In this document: positions 1 through 6,262 of the stretch, in pieces | Numbering within the stretch: the stretch's first letter is position 1 | Layout: each line of letters opens with the position of its first letter | Origin: an uncultured Gammaproteobacteria bacterium | GTDB lineage: Bacteria > Pseudomonadota > Gammaproteobacteria > Pseudomonadales > Pseudohongiellaceae | DNA length: 14,839 nt | Assembly: GCA_937898685.1 (NCBI GenBank) | Contig: CALEJT010000016.1 | Span: forward strand, 1-14,839 | Direction of reading: 5' to 3' | Translations under genes and position numbers: made by a program | Notes under the pieces: generated by a model | Seen by the model: the letters and a program-made list of their open reading frames with translations, nothing else | Database searches by the model: none | Told to the model about the DNA's origin: nothing

Positions 1-57
1 TCTCCTTGTCTCCTTGTCCTCGGCTCAACCCCTGAGAAAGAAGTAGTAAGAAAGCCC

Positions 58-84
58 TAAAGGGGTTCCCCCTGCTGCCGATAC
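58..84 (+). promoter_or_regulatory. Sigma-28 (FliA) promoter of cheB
   Basis: TAAAGGGG (58-65), an 11-base spacer, then GCCGATAC (77-84). The known sigma-28 consensus is TAAAGTTT-N11-GCCGATAA, so the -10 matches 7 of 8 bases, the -35 matches its first five, and the spacer is exact. Transcription should start near base 91, about 56 bases before the cheB start codon. FliA itself is encoded in this window. The placement makes cheB the first gene of a late (class 3) chemotaxis transcript. Confidence 0.8.
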
Positions 85-90
85 TCCGGA

Positions 91-120
91 CGTGAAACCT
101 CGAATTGTGAGGATTTCGCG
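91..120 (+). promoter_or_regulatory. Stem-loop at the predicted 5' end of the cheB transcript
   Basis: Bases 91-101 pair with 109-120 (11 pairs, one G-U, one bulged A at 113) around a 7-base loop (102-108). The stem begins about where transcription from the sigma-28 promoter should start and leaves the ribosome binding site (135-144) free. A 5'-terminal hairpin often stabilises an mRNA; that role here is inferred. Confidence 0.4.
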
Positions 121-146
121 GCATTGGTACGGCCAGAGGAGGAGCC

Positions 147-1202
147 TTGAAGGCGCCCAAGATCAAGGTGTTGTGCGTCGATGATTCTGCGCTGATCCGC
201 GATCTGTTGCGCCAGATCATCAATGAGCAGGACGACATGGAGGTGGTGGCCGTGGCCTCCGATCCTCTGGTGGCGCGGGACCTGATCAAACGCCACGACC
301 CGGACGTACTGACGCTGGACGTGGAAATGCCGCGAATGGATGGGTTGGATTTTCTGGAACGCTTGATGCGTTTGCGACCCATGCCGGTGTTGATGGTGTC
401 CTCGCTCACGAGCGCGGGCTCGGAAATCACGCTGCGCGCGCTCGAGCTGGGCGCAGTGGATTTCCTGGAGAAGCCTTCAGTGGGCATCCGCAGCGGCATG
501 TTGGAGTACAGCGAGATCCTGGTGAGCAAGATCCGCGCCGCGGCAACGGCACGACCGAAGCCGCGACGTCCGGAGGCACCGACTCCGGTGCTCAAGGCAC
601 CGCTGGTGTCGAGCGAGAAGCTGGTGGTGGTGGGAGCTTCCACCGGTGGCACCGAGGCGATCCGTGAGTTTCTGGCGCCATTGCCGGTGAATTCGCCCGC
701 GATTCTGATCACGCAACACATGCCGGGTGGCTTCACGCATTCCTTCGCACAGCGGCTCAACCGCAGCTGCAACCTCGAAGTGAAGGAAGCGGAAGACGGC
801 GAGCGCATCCTGCCGGGACATGCCTACGTGGCGCCCGGGGATCGGCATCTGCTCGTCGCGCGCAGTGGCGCCAACTACGTCGTGCGGCTGGACGATGGTC
901 CGCCCGTGAACAGACACAAGCCGTCGGTGGACGTGTTGTTCCATTCGGCGGCGCAGATGGCGGGACGCAATGCCGTCGGCGTATTGCTCACGGGCATGGG
1001 AAAGGATGGTGCTGCGGGCCTGTTGGCGTTGAAGCAGGCCGGTGCCTCCACCGTGGCCCAGGACAAGGAAAGCTGTGTCGTATTCGGCATGCCGCGCGAA
1101 GCCATCGCGCTGGGTGCAGCCGATGAAGTACGCGCGCTGCACGAGATACCGGAGCGCGTGATGCAGTTGATCGCCGCAGCAGGACGCGCGCAACGAGTAT
1201 GA
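147..1202 (+). CDS. cheB: CheB, chemoreceptor methylesterase/glutamine deamidase
   Basis: Response-regulator methylesterase that removes methyl groups from MCP glutamates and deamidates glutamines during adaptation. It is activated when CheA phosphorylates it. The 351-residue protein has a receiver domain (about 5-125) with acidic pocket D12/D13, phospho-acceptor D58 and K109, a proline/arginine-rich linker (about 135-155) and a C-terminal esterase domain. The catalytic triad is visible: S165 in GASTGG, H191 in QHMPGG and D287 in TGMGKDG, each one residue from Salmonella S164/H190/D286. The start is TTG, chosen because a strong AGAGGAGGAG lies just upstream and the protein then begins directly at the receiver domain. 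It is the first gene after the sigma-28 promoter and precedes an MCP with a CheR/CheB docking tail. cheR is not in the window. Confidence 0.96.
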   Translation: MKAPKIKVLCVDDSALIRDLLRQIINEQDDMEVVAVASDPLVARDLIKRHDPDVLTLDVEMPRMDGLDFLERLMRLRPMPVLMVSSLTSAGSEITLRALELGAVDFLEKPSVGIRSGMLEYSEILVSKIRAAATARPKPRRPEAPTPVLKAPLVSSEKLVVVGASTGGTEAIREFLAPLPVNSPAILITQHMPGGFTHSFAQRLNRSCNLEVKEAEDGERILPGHAYVAPGDRHLLVARSGANYVVRLDDGPPVNRHKPSVDVLFHSAAQMAGRNAVGVLLTGMGKDGAAGLLALKQAGASTVAQDKESCVVFGMPREAIALGAADEVRALHEIPERVMQLIAAAGRAQRV

Positions 1203-1204
1203 AA

Positions 1205-1287
1205 CGTGGGTTGGGCTGAGCGCAGCGAAGCCCGACGTACGGCGGGGCTCATCCACGATGGCTCCGCTGTGCTCAGCTCAACCTACG
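1205..1287. repeat. Nested palindromic intergenic element between cheB and the MCP gene
   Basis: The outer arms 1205-1221 and 1271-1287 are complementary over 17 positions (15 Watson-Crick, 2 G-U). Inside are two smaller hairpins: GGGCT (1213-1217) with AGCCC (1229-1233), and a GC-rich arm around 1241-1248 pairing with 1260-1267. The whole can fold as a branched, cloverleaf-like structure. The form resembles REP/BIME-type intergenic repeats. Its 12-base core GAGCGCAGCGAA (1218-1229) recurs at 14354-14365 in the same orientation. It starts two bases after the cheB stop and ends before the MCP ribosome binding site. Membership of a dispersed family is inferred. Confidence 0.5.
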
Positions 1288-1335
1288 CCATGGCAGGAAT
1301 CATCCTTGAAAACAAAACAAATGAGAGGAAGCACA

Positions 1336-3090
1336 ATGGTCCGCTTGCTACACAATCTCAGCATCAATACAGCTGCGCTGGCCGCCGTATTGGCGTGGGT
1401 GCTGTTGTTCAGCGCCATCACGGGGTTGGTGGTGATGCAGACGCGCACCGCGCAGGACTCGATGGACTATCTGAGCGAACTCAGCGTGTCGCAGCTCAAT
1501 GAAGTGAGCGGTACCGCGCAGGTGTTCAACCGCGGCCGTCTCACGCTCGAAGCGGCCTATGCCTACCTCGCCAGCGATCGCGCAATTCAGGCTGAGCGTC
1601 GTCTCGAAGAAGCCCTGGTGATGCTGGACGAAGCGGACGCTTCCTTCGCCCGTTTCATGGCGGTGCCCAAGACCGAAGAAGCCGAGGCACTCGCACAGCA
1701 GCTGCAGTCGGAATACGAAGAAGTCTCTTCTCTGGTGCGTGAGCAACACCAGTCGCTGCTCGACGGCAACCTCGAAGACTTCGATTTCATTCGTGAAGAA
1801 CTGGTGCCGCTCACCGATGCCATCGACCGGAGCTTCGAAGCCTTCTTCGATTCCGCCGAAGCCAGCATCGCCGCGCAGCTCGACAACTTCGAAGCACAGG
1901 TGCGCAGCTACAGCCTCATCGGTGCCGCGATCCTGACCGTCGTGACCGTCATCCTCATCGTGATGTACTTCAGCCTGCGCGTGATGATCATCAAGCCGAT
2001 GAACCTCGCGGTGGAAAGCCTGAACTACATCGCCAGCGCCGACCTCTCGCACGAAGTGCACGAGATGGGCAACAACGAGATCGGCCAGATGTTCAAGGCG
2101 ATGAAGCAGATGCAGGAAAGCCTGGCCGGCATCGTCACCGACGTGCGTCACGGCAGCGATTCCATCCACGTCGGTGCCACCGAGATCGCGAGCGGCAACG
2201 CCGATCTTTCTTCGCGTACCGAACAACAGGCCGCTTCGCTCGAAGAAACCGCAGCCAGCATGGAAGAGCTCACCACCACCGTGCGCCAGAACGCCGACAA
2301 CGCGCGTCAGGCCAGCACCTTGGCACGCGATGCCTCCGAGACGGCTTCGCGCGGCGGCGAAGTGATGCAGGAAGTGATCAACACCATGCGCGGCATCGCC
2401 GAAGGTTCGCGCAAGATCGCCGACATCACCGGCCTCATCGACAGCATCGCCTTCCAGACCAACATCCTTGCGCTCAACGCTTCGGTGGAAGCGGCACGTG
2501 CCGGTGAACAGGGCCGCGGCTTTGCCGTGGTGGCTGGTGAAGTGCGCAACCTGGCCGGTCGCAGCGCCGAAGCTGCCAAAGAGATCAAGCAACTCATCGA
2601 TGCCGCCGTGCAGCAGGTGCAGGAAGGTTCGACCCTGGTCGAACAGGCGGGCTCCACGGTGCAGGAAGTGGTCGCTTCGGTGAAACGCGTCACCGACATC
2701 GTCGACGAAATCTCCGCCGCTTCGCAGGAACAGAGCAGCGGCATCGAACAGGTCAGCAAGGCAGTGAGCCAGATGGATGAAGTGACGCAGCGCAACGCCG
2801 CGCTGGTACAGGAAACCGCTGCCGCTGCCGCCTCGCTGGAAGAACAGGCCAAACGTCTCGAACAGGTCGTGGCCGTGTTCCGCCTGGCGAACGCCTCTGC
2901 TGCGACGCAGGCTCAGCGCGAGGACGCCCGCGCGCAGCAGACGCGCTCGGCCGGTGGTGCACAGGCGCAAGCGAAAAATGCAGGCACGACGCTATCACCC
3001 ACCACGGAAAGTTCGGCCCCCGGCGCCTTGCTCAAACCCACGCTCGCTGCACGCCGCGATACCAGCGAGCCCGAGTGGGAAACCTTTTGA
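1336..3090 (+). CDS. Methyl-accepting chemotaxis protein, Tar/Tsr type
   Basis: Inner-membrane chemoreceptor that controls CheA through CheW. The 584-residue protein has TM1 (about 10-34), a helical periplasmic sensor (about 35-192, predicted four-helix bundle), TM2 (about 193-215), HAMP (about 216-268) and a cytoplasmic coiled-coil signalling domain. The hairpin tip IDSIAFQTNILALNASVEAA (368-387) and the following AGEQGRGFAVVAGEVRNLA are classic. Glutamine/glutamate-rich stretches suit methylation. A flexible Ala/Gln linker (about 530-579) leads to the C-terminal EWETF, the xWxxF tether bound by CheR and CheB, as NWETF is in Tar and Tsr. ATG 1336 is preferred because AGAGGAA (1324-1330) precedes it and TM1 follows; the open frame from 1258 runs through the palindromic element. 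The ligand cannot be told. Confidence 0.94.
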   Translation: MVRLLHNLSINTAALAAVLAWVLLFSAITGLVVMQTRTAQDSMDYLSELSVSQLNEVSGTAQVFNRGRLTLEAAYAYLASDRAIQAERRLEEALVMLDEADASFARFMAVPKTEEAEALAQQLQSEYEEVSSLVREQHQSLLDGNLEDFDFIREELVPLTDAIDRSFEAFFDSAEASIAAQLDNFEAQVRSYSLIGAAILTVVTVILIVMYFSLRVMIIKPMNLAVESLNYIASADLSHEVHEMGNNEIGQMFKAMKQMQESLAGIVTDVRHGSDSIHVGATEIASGNADLSSRTEQQAASLEETAASMEELTTTVRQNADNARQASTLARDASETASRGGEVMQEVINTMRGIAEGSRKIADITGLIDSIAFQTNILALNASVEAARAGEQGRGFAVVAGEVRNLAGRSAEAAKEIKQLIDAAVQQVQEGSTLVEQAGSTVQEVVASVKRVTDIVDEISAASQEQSSGIEQVSKAVSQMDEVTQRNAALVQETAAAAASLEEQAKRLEQVVAVFRLANASAATQAQREDARAQQTRSAGGAQAQAKNAGTTLSPTTESSAPGALLKPTLAARRDTSEPEWETF

Positions 3091-3147
3091 CGGAACTGAT
3101 CATCGGGCCGGTGCCGGCCGGCCAATTCGACATTGCGGGAGAACTCT

Positions 3148-3525
3148 ATGACCGACAAAAACCTGCGCATTCTCGTGGTGGATGACTTTCCCACCATGCG
3201 GCGCATCATCCGCAGCCTCTTGCGTGAGCTGGGTTTCAGCAACGTGGAGGAAGCCGAAGATGGTGGCGATGCTCTGACCAAGCTCAAGCAAAGCCCCTTC
3301 GAACTCGTGATTTCCGACTGGAACATGCCCAACGTGGACGGCCTCGAGATGCTGCAGCAGATCCGTGCCACCGAAGAACTGAAGAAGTTGCCGGTGCTGA
3401 TGGTGACGGCCGAAGCCAAGAAGGAAAACATCATCGCCGCAGCGAAGGCGGGAGCGAGCGGTTATGTGGTCAAGCCGTTCACGGCCGCTACGCTCGAAGA
3501 AAAACTCAACAAGATCTTTGCATGA
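3148..3525 (+). CDS. cheY: CheY, chemotaxis response regulator
   Basis: Single-domain receiver that, when phosphorylated by CheA, binds FliM/FliN at the motor switch and promotes clockwise rotation. The 125-residue protein keeps E. coli numbering at every key site: D12 and D13 (VVDDFPTMR), phospho-acceptor D57 (ISDWNMP), T87, Y106 and K109. DNA-binding or output domains are absent. The ATG at 3148 has GGGAGA (3137-3142) five bases upstream; an in-frame TTG at 3133 would overlap that site and is rejected. It lies 57 bases after the MCP gene and 31 before cheZ, consistent with one transcript. Confidence 0.96.
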   Translation: MTDKNLRILVVDDFPTMRRIIRSLLRELGFSNVEEAEDGGDALTKLKQSPFELVISDWNMPNVDGLEMLQQIRATEELKKLPVLMVTAEAKKENIIAAAKAGASGYVVKPFTAATLEEKLNKIFA

Positions 3526-3556
3526 GGGCGCAGCCCCAAGTCAGGAGAACAACGAC

Positions 3557-4234
3557 ATGAGAACCGACATGGCGAGCATGGGGCAGGGTGTCGCAGCAGT
3601 GATGGGCGCCAATGACGACGTCATCCATCGCATCGGCAACCTGATCCGCATGCTGCGCGACAGCATGCGTGCGCTGGGCTTGGATAAGGAAGTGGAAAAG
3701 GCGGCACAGGCGATTCCCGATGCGCGCGATCGTCTCACCTATATTGCATCGATGACAGAACAAGCGGCCGAACGTTCACTCAACGCGATCGACCGCGCTC
3801 AACCCATTCAGAACGACATCAGTGCTCGCGCCACCATGCTGGCACAACGCTATCAGACCGAACGCGACGATCCGCAACTGATGGCCGATGTCGAATCGTT
3901 CTTGAATGACCTGCCTAAAATGGTGGACAGCACCAACCGGGAACTTCTCGAGATCATGATGGCGCAGGACTTTCAGGATCTCACCGGTCAGGTGATCAAG
4001 AAGATGATGGACGTGATCCGCGGTGTGGAATTCCAGCTCTTGCAGGTAGTGCTGGACAACGTACCGCAAGAAGCTGCCCGTGAAGATTATCAACGCCGTA
4101 TCGACGAATTGAAGCAGATGGAGGACAGCAGACGCGAAAGCTTCCTGCATGGTCCTCAGGTACGCAGTGGTGAAGCCGATGTGATGGATAGCCAGAGCCA
4201 GGTCGATGACCTTTTGGCGGAGCTCGGCTTCTGA
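3557..4234 (+). CDS. cheZ: CheZ, CheY-phosphate phosphatase
   Basis: Stimulates dephosphorylation of CheY-P and so terminates the tumble signal. The 225-residue protein (E. coli CheZ has 214) is mostly helical. The catalytic motif is AQDFQDLTGQVIKKMM, in which D141 and Q145 correspond to E. coli D143 and Q147; the glutamine positions the attacking water in the CheY active site. The C-terminal QVDDLLAELGF is the conserved tail that docks on CheY. ATG 3557 follows AGGAG (3543-3547) by nine bases. CheZ is mainly found in beta- and gammaproteobacteria, which helps place the organism. Confidence 0.95.
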   Translation: MRTDMASMGQGVAAVMGANDDVIHRIGNLIRMLRDSMRALGLDKEVEKAAQAIPDARDRLTYIASMTEQAAERSLNAIDRAQPIQNDISARATMLAQRYQTERDDPQLMADVESFLNDLPKMVDSTNRELLEIMMAQDFQDLTGQVIKKMMDVIRGVEFQLLQVVLDNVPQEAAREDYQRRIDELKQMEDSRRESFLHGPQVRSGEADVMDSQSQVDDLLAELGF

Positions 4235-4268
4235 CAATCAGGGGTTCTACATAGTCATTAGGTATTAG

Positions 4269-4296
4269 TTGTTTGGTAATGCTCTTTTGCTACTAT
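4269..4296 (+). promoter_or_regulatory. Possible sigma-70 promoter of flhC
   Basis: TTGTTT (4269-4274), a 16-base spacer and TACTAT (4291-4296) lie in a conspicuously AT-rich stretch (about 4236-4300) within otherwise GC-rich DNA. The match is moderate (three or four of six in each box). It would give a leader of about 115 bases before the flhC start. The 183-base cheZ-flhC gap holds no other gene I can support and no room for flhD. Confidence 0.4.
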
Positions 4297-4417
4297 GAGC
4301 CCGCCGTTGAGTCATCACGGGATACTTAAATCGAGCCCTGTGCAGGCCACCCCTCCGCACGATCAGGCGCCAAGCAGGTGGCGTGTGCGGCAGTCAGGAG
4401 CCTTAGGAGAGCGAGGT

Positions 4418-4969
4418 GTGTCTGAAAAAAGTCTGATTGGAGAAATGCAGCAAGTGCAGCTCGCCATTGAGCTGATCGAAATGGGCGCGCGCTTGCAAGT
4501 GCTGGAGAGCGAAGTTGAGCTCAGTCGTGGGAGGCTCATCAAGCTCTATAAGGAAGTACGAGGCAACTCTCCCCCGAAAGGAATGTTGCCGTTCTCCACG
4601 GATTGGTTCATTACCTGGCGGCCCAACATCCATTCGTCGCTGTTTTACAACTTCTATGAGCGTCTCATCGAAGAGCAGGGCTGCGAGCGCATGGAGGCCT
4701 TCATCAAGGCCTATCGCCTGTATCTGGAGCAGATGGCTTGCGAAGAAAGCGAGCCGGTACTGGAGATGACGCGTGCCTGGACCCTGGTGCGCTTCTTCGA
4801 AAGCGGCATGTTGCAAATGTCGACCTGTACCAGTTGCGGTGGTCGTTTCGTTGCCCATTCCTATAGTCCCAGCCATCACTACGTCTGTGGCATCTGCCAG
4901 CCGCCTTCCCGGGCGGGCAAGACCCGTAAGCACTACGGGACGATGCCTTCCGAAGTACAACAAGGTTGA
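4418..4969 (+). CDS. flhC: FlhC, flagellar master transcriptional regulator subunit
   Basis: In enteric bacteria FlhC combines with FlhD as FlhD4C2 and activates class 2 flagellar promoters; FlhC supplies most of the DNA contacts. The 183-residue protein starts at GTG (VSEKSLIGEM, matching the E. coli N-terminus MSEKS) with AGGAG (4405-4409) eight bases upstream. Conserved blocks include GARLQVLESE, SRGRLIKLYKE, PKGMLPFSTDWF, KAYRLYLEQ and TRAWTLVRF. Four zinc-binding cysteines are present at 137, 140, 157 and 160, identical to E. coli numbering. The frame is open back to ATG 4295, but that extension has no family similarity and overlaps the likely -10. No flhD is in the window. It sits alone between cheZ and a strong terminator. 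Confidence 0.95.
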   Translation: MSEKSLIGEMQQVQLAIELIEMGARLQVLESEVELSRGRLIKLYKEVRGNSPPKGMLPFSTDWFITWRPNIHSSLFYNFYERLIEEQGCERMEAFIKAYRLYLEQMACEESEPVLEMTRAWTLVRFFESGMLQMSTCTSCGGRFVAHSYSPSHHYVCGICQPPSRAGKTRKHYGTMPSEVQQG

Positions 4970-4976
4970 TCCTCTG

Positions 4977-5012
4977 AAAGGCCCGGCGCATCCAGCATGC
5001 GTCGGGCCTTTT
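4977..5012 (+). terminator. Rho-independent terminator after flhC
   Basis: A 15-base arm (4977-4991) pairs with 4997-5011 with a single G-U, around the 5-base loop CCAGC, and ends in a TTTT run (5009-5012). It begins eight bases after the flhC stop. The arms start with AAA and end with TTT, so it may also work on the opposite strand. It separates flhC and the che genes from flhB-flhA-fliA. Confidence 0.88.
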
Positions 5013-5014
5013 GC

Positions 5015-5084
5015 CATGCTGCGAAAAAGCACCTGATTGCGGGGTCTATTCCGCCCTTTGCCGCAACGTGAGCTGCCTCACAAT
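5015..5084 (+). promoter_or_regulatory. Possible FlhDC-type box and promoter of flhB-flhA-fliA
   Basis: The terminator upstream means this operon needs its own promoter. Bases 5015-5031 (left half, core AAAAAGCA) and 5044-5059 (right half, core CTATT) each match about 10 of 16 positions of the enteric FlhD4C2 inverted half-sites, and are 12 bases apart, as in known boxes. Just downstream are a poor -35 (TTTGCC, 5057-5062), 16 bases and CACAAT (5079-5084), the usual layout of an activator-dependent promoter. The match is degenerate and was found by eye. Confidence 0.3.
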
Positions 5085-5110
5085 CTCGTAGCTGAATACG
5101 GTGCGCAGGC

Positions 5111-6262
5111 ATGGCTGAGGAAAGCGAAGACCAGGAAAAGACAGAAGCCGCGACTCCCCGGCGTCTCGAGAAGGCGCGGGAGGAAGGGCAGGTGGCACGC
5201 TCGCGCGAGCTCACCACCTTCATGTTGTTGAGTGTCGGCTGCGCCGGGCTTTGGCTGATGAGCGGCCTGCTCTACGACCAACTTGGTCAAGTGATGGAAA
5301 CCGCCTTCCTCTTCGATCGCACGCAAGCCACACAGACAGGACCGATGCTGGGGATGATCTGGACCCTCGGCGGCGCGAGTCTGCGCGCGCTCCTGCCCTT
5401 CTTCCTTTTGCTCTTCATCGCCGCACTCGCGGCACCGATGTTTCTTGGTGGATGGCTGCTCTCGCCGAAAGCGCTGATGCCGCGCTTCTCCAAACTCAAT
5501 CCCATGAAGGGGCTTGCGCGCATCTTCTCGACGCAGGCCTTAGCCGAGCTTGCCAAGGTAGTGGCCAAGGCGCTGCTCATCGGTGGCATCGCGGCGTGGT
5601 TCCTCTATACGCGCAGCGGTGAGTTCATGAGCCTCGTGCGTCTCACCTCGAGTCAGGCGCTGGCGCGTGCGCTCGAGCTCGTCGTCTCCGCGGCGGGCCT
5701 GATGGTCTTGGGGCTCATCATCGTCATCCTGATGGACGTGCCGTGGCAGCTTTGGCAGCACGTCAAGAAATTGCGCATGAGCAAGGAGGAGATCAAACGC
5801 GAACACAAGGAATCGGAAGGTGATCCGCATGTGAAGGGTCGCGTCCGTTCGCAGCAACAAGCCATGGCACGCCGTCGCATGATGGCCAAGGTGCCCGAAG
5901 CCGACGTCATCATCACCAACCCCACTCACTATGCCGTGGCGCTGCGCTACGACGAAAAGCGCATGGCGGCACCACGTGTGATCGCCAAGGGCACCGATCT
6001 GATCGCGCTCAAGATCCGTGAGATCGGCCAGGAACATCAGGTGCCTCTGCTCGAAGCACCGCCATTGGCGCGCGTGCTCTATCGTCACGTCAAACTCGAT
6101 CGTGAGATTCCTGCCGCACTCTATACGGCCGTGGCCGAAGTACTGGTGTGGGCCTTCAGTCTGAAGCGTGCGCGTACGGGGCAGGGCGTGGCGATGCAGG
6201 CACCGAGCAACATCATCATTCCCCCTGAGCTGGCGGAAGAAGCTGGAGGTATGCAGGCATGA
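5111..6262 (+). CDS. flhB: FlhB, flagellar type III export switch protein
   Basis: Membrane component of the flagellar type III secretion gate that switches export from rod/hook to filament substrates. The 383-residue protein has a charged N-terminus typical of the family (EKTEAATPRRLEKAREEGQV), four membrane segments (about 37-56, 94-116, 154-168, 191-212) and a C-terminal cytoplasmic domain. The autocleavage motif NPTH is intact at N270-H273, one residue from E. coli N269/P270. The segment MSKEEIKREHKESEGDPHVK before it is typical. Only weak ribosome-binding similarity is visible upstream of ATG 5111, but the N-terminus fits the family exactly. It is the first gene of the unit after the terminator and overlaps flhA. 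Confidence 0.96.
   Translation: MAEESEDQEKTEAATPRRLEKAREEGQVARSRELTTFMLLSVGCAGLWLMSGLLYDQLGQVMETAFLFDRTQATQTGPMLGMIWTLGGASLRALLPFFLLLFIAALAAPMFLGGWLLSPKALMPRFSKLNPMKGLARIFSTQALAELAKVVAKALLIGGIAAWFLYTRSGEFMSLVRLTSSQALARALELVVSAAGLMVLGLIIVILMDVPWQLWQHVKKLRMSKEEIKREHKESEGDPHVKGRVRSQQQAMARRRMMAKVPEADVIITNPTHYAVALRYDEKRMAAPRVIAKGTDLIALKIREIGQEHQVPLLEAPPLARVLYRHVKLDREIPAALYTAVAEVLVWAFSLKRARTGQGVAMQAPSNIIIPPELAEEAGGMQA

Noticed and set aside
1..60. Tail of an upstream gene, with frames ending at 46 or 60
   Set aside because: The stretch is too short and low in information to recognise any protein; the tandem TCTCCTTG (1-16) is noted but has no clear meaning.
1348..2970. 540-residue open frame on the - strand opposite the MCP gene
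   Set aside because: A low-complexity His/Phe/Gly-rich translation, fully overlapped by a well-supported MCP.
4295..4417. N-terminal extension of FlhC from ATG 4295
   Set aside because: The 41 added residues have no family similarity, the ATG overlaps a likely -10, and GTG 4418 has a good ribosome site and the conserved SEKS start.
5035..5066. Inverted repeat TTGCGG...CCGCAA before flhB as an operator or terminator
   Set aside because: The arms are short with an 18-18+ base interval and no T-run; it could easily occur by chance and overlaps the better-supported box.
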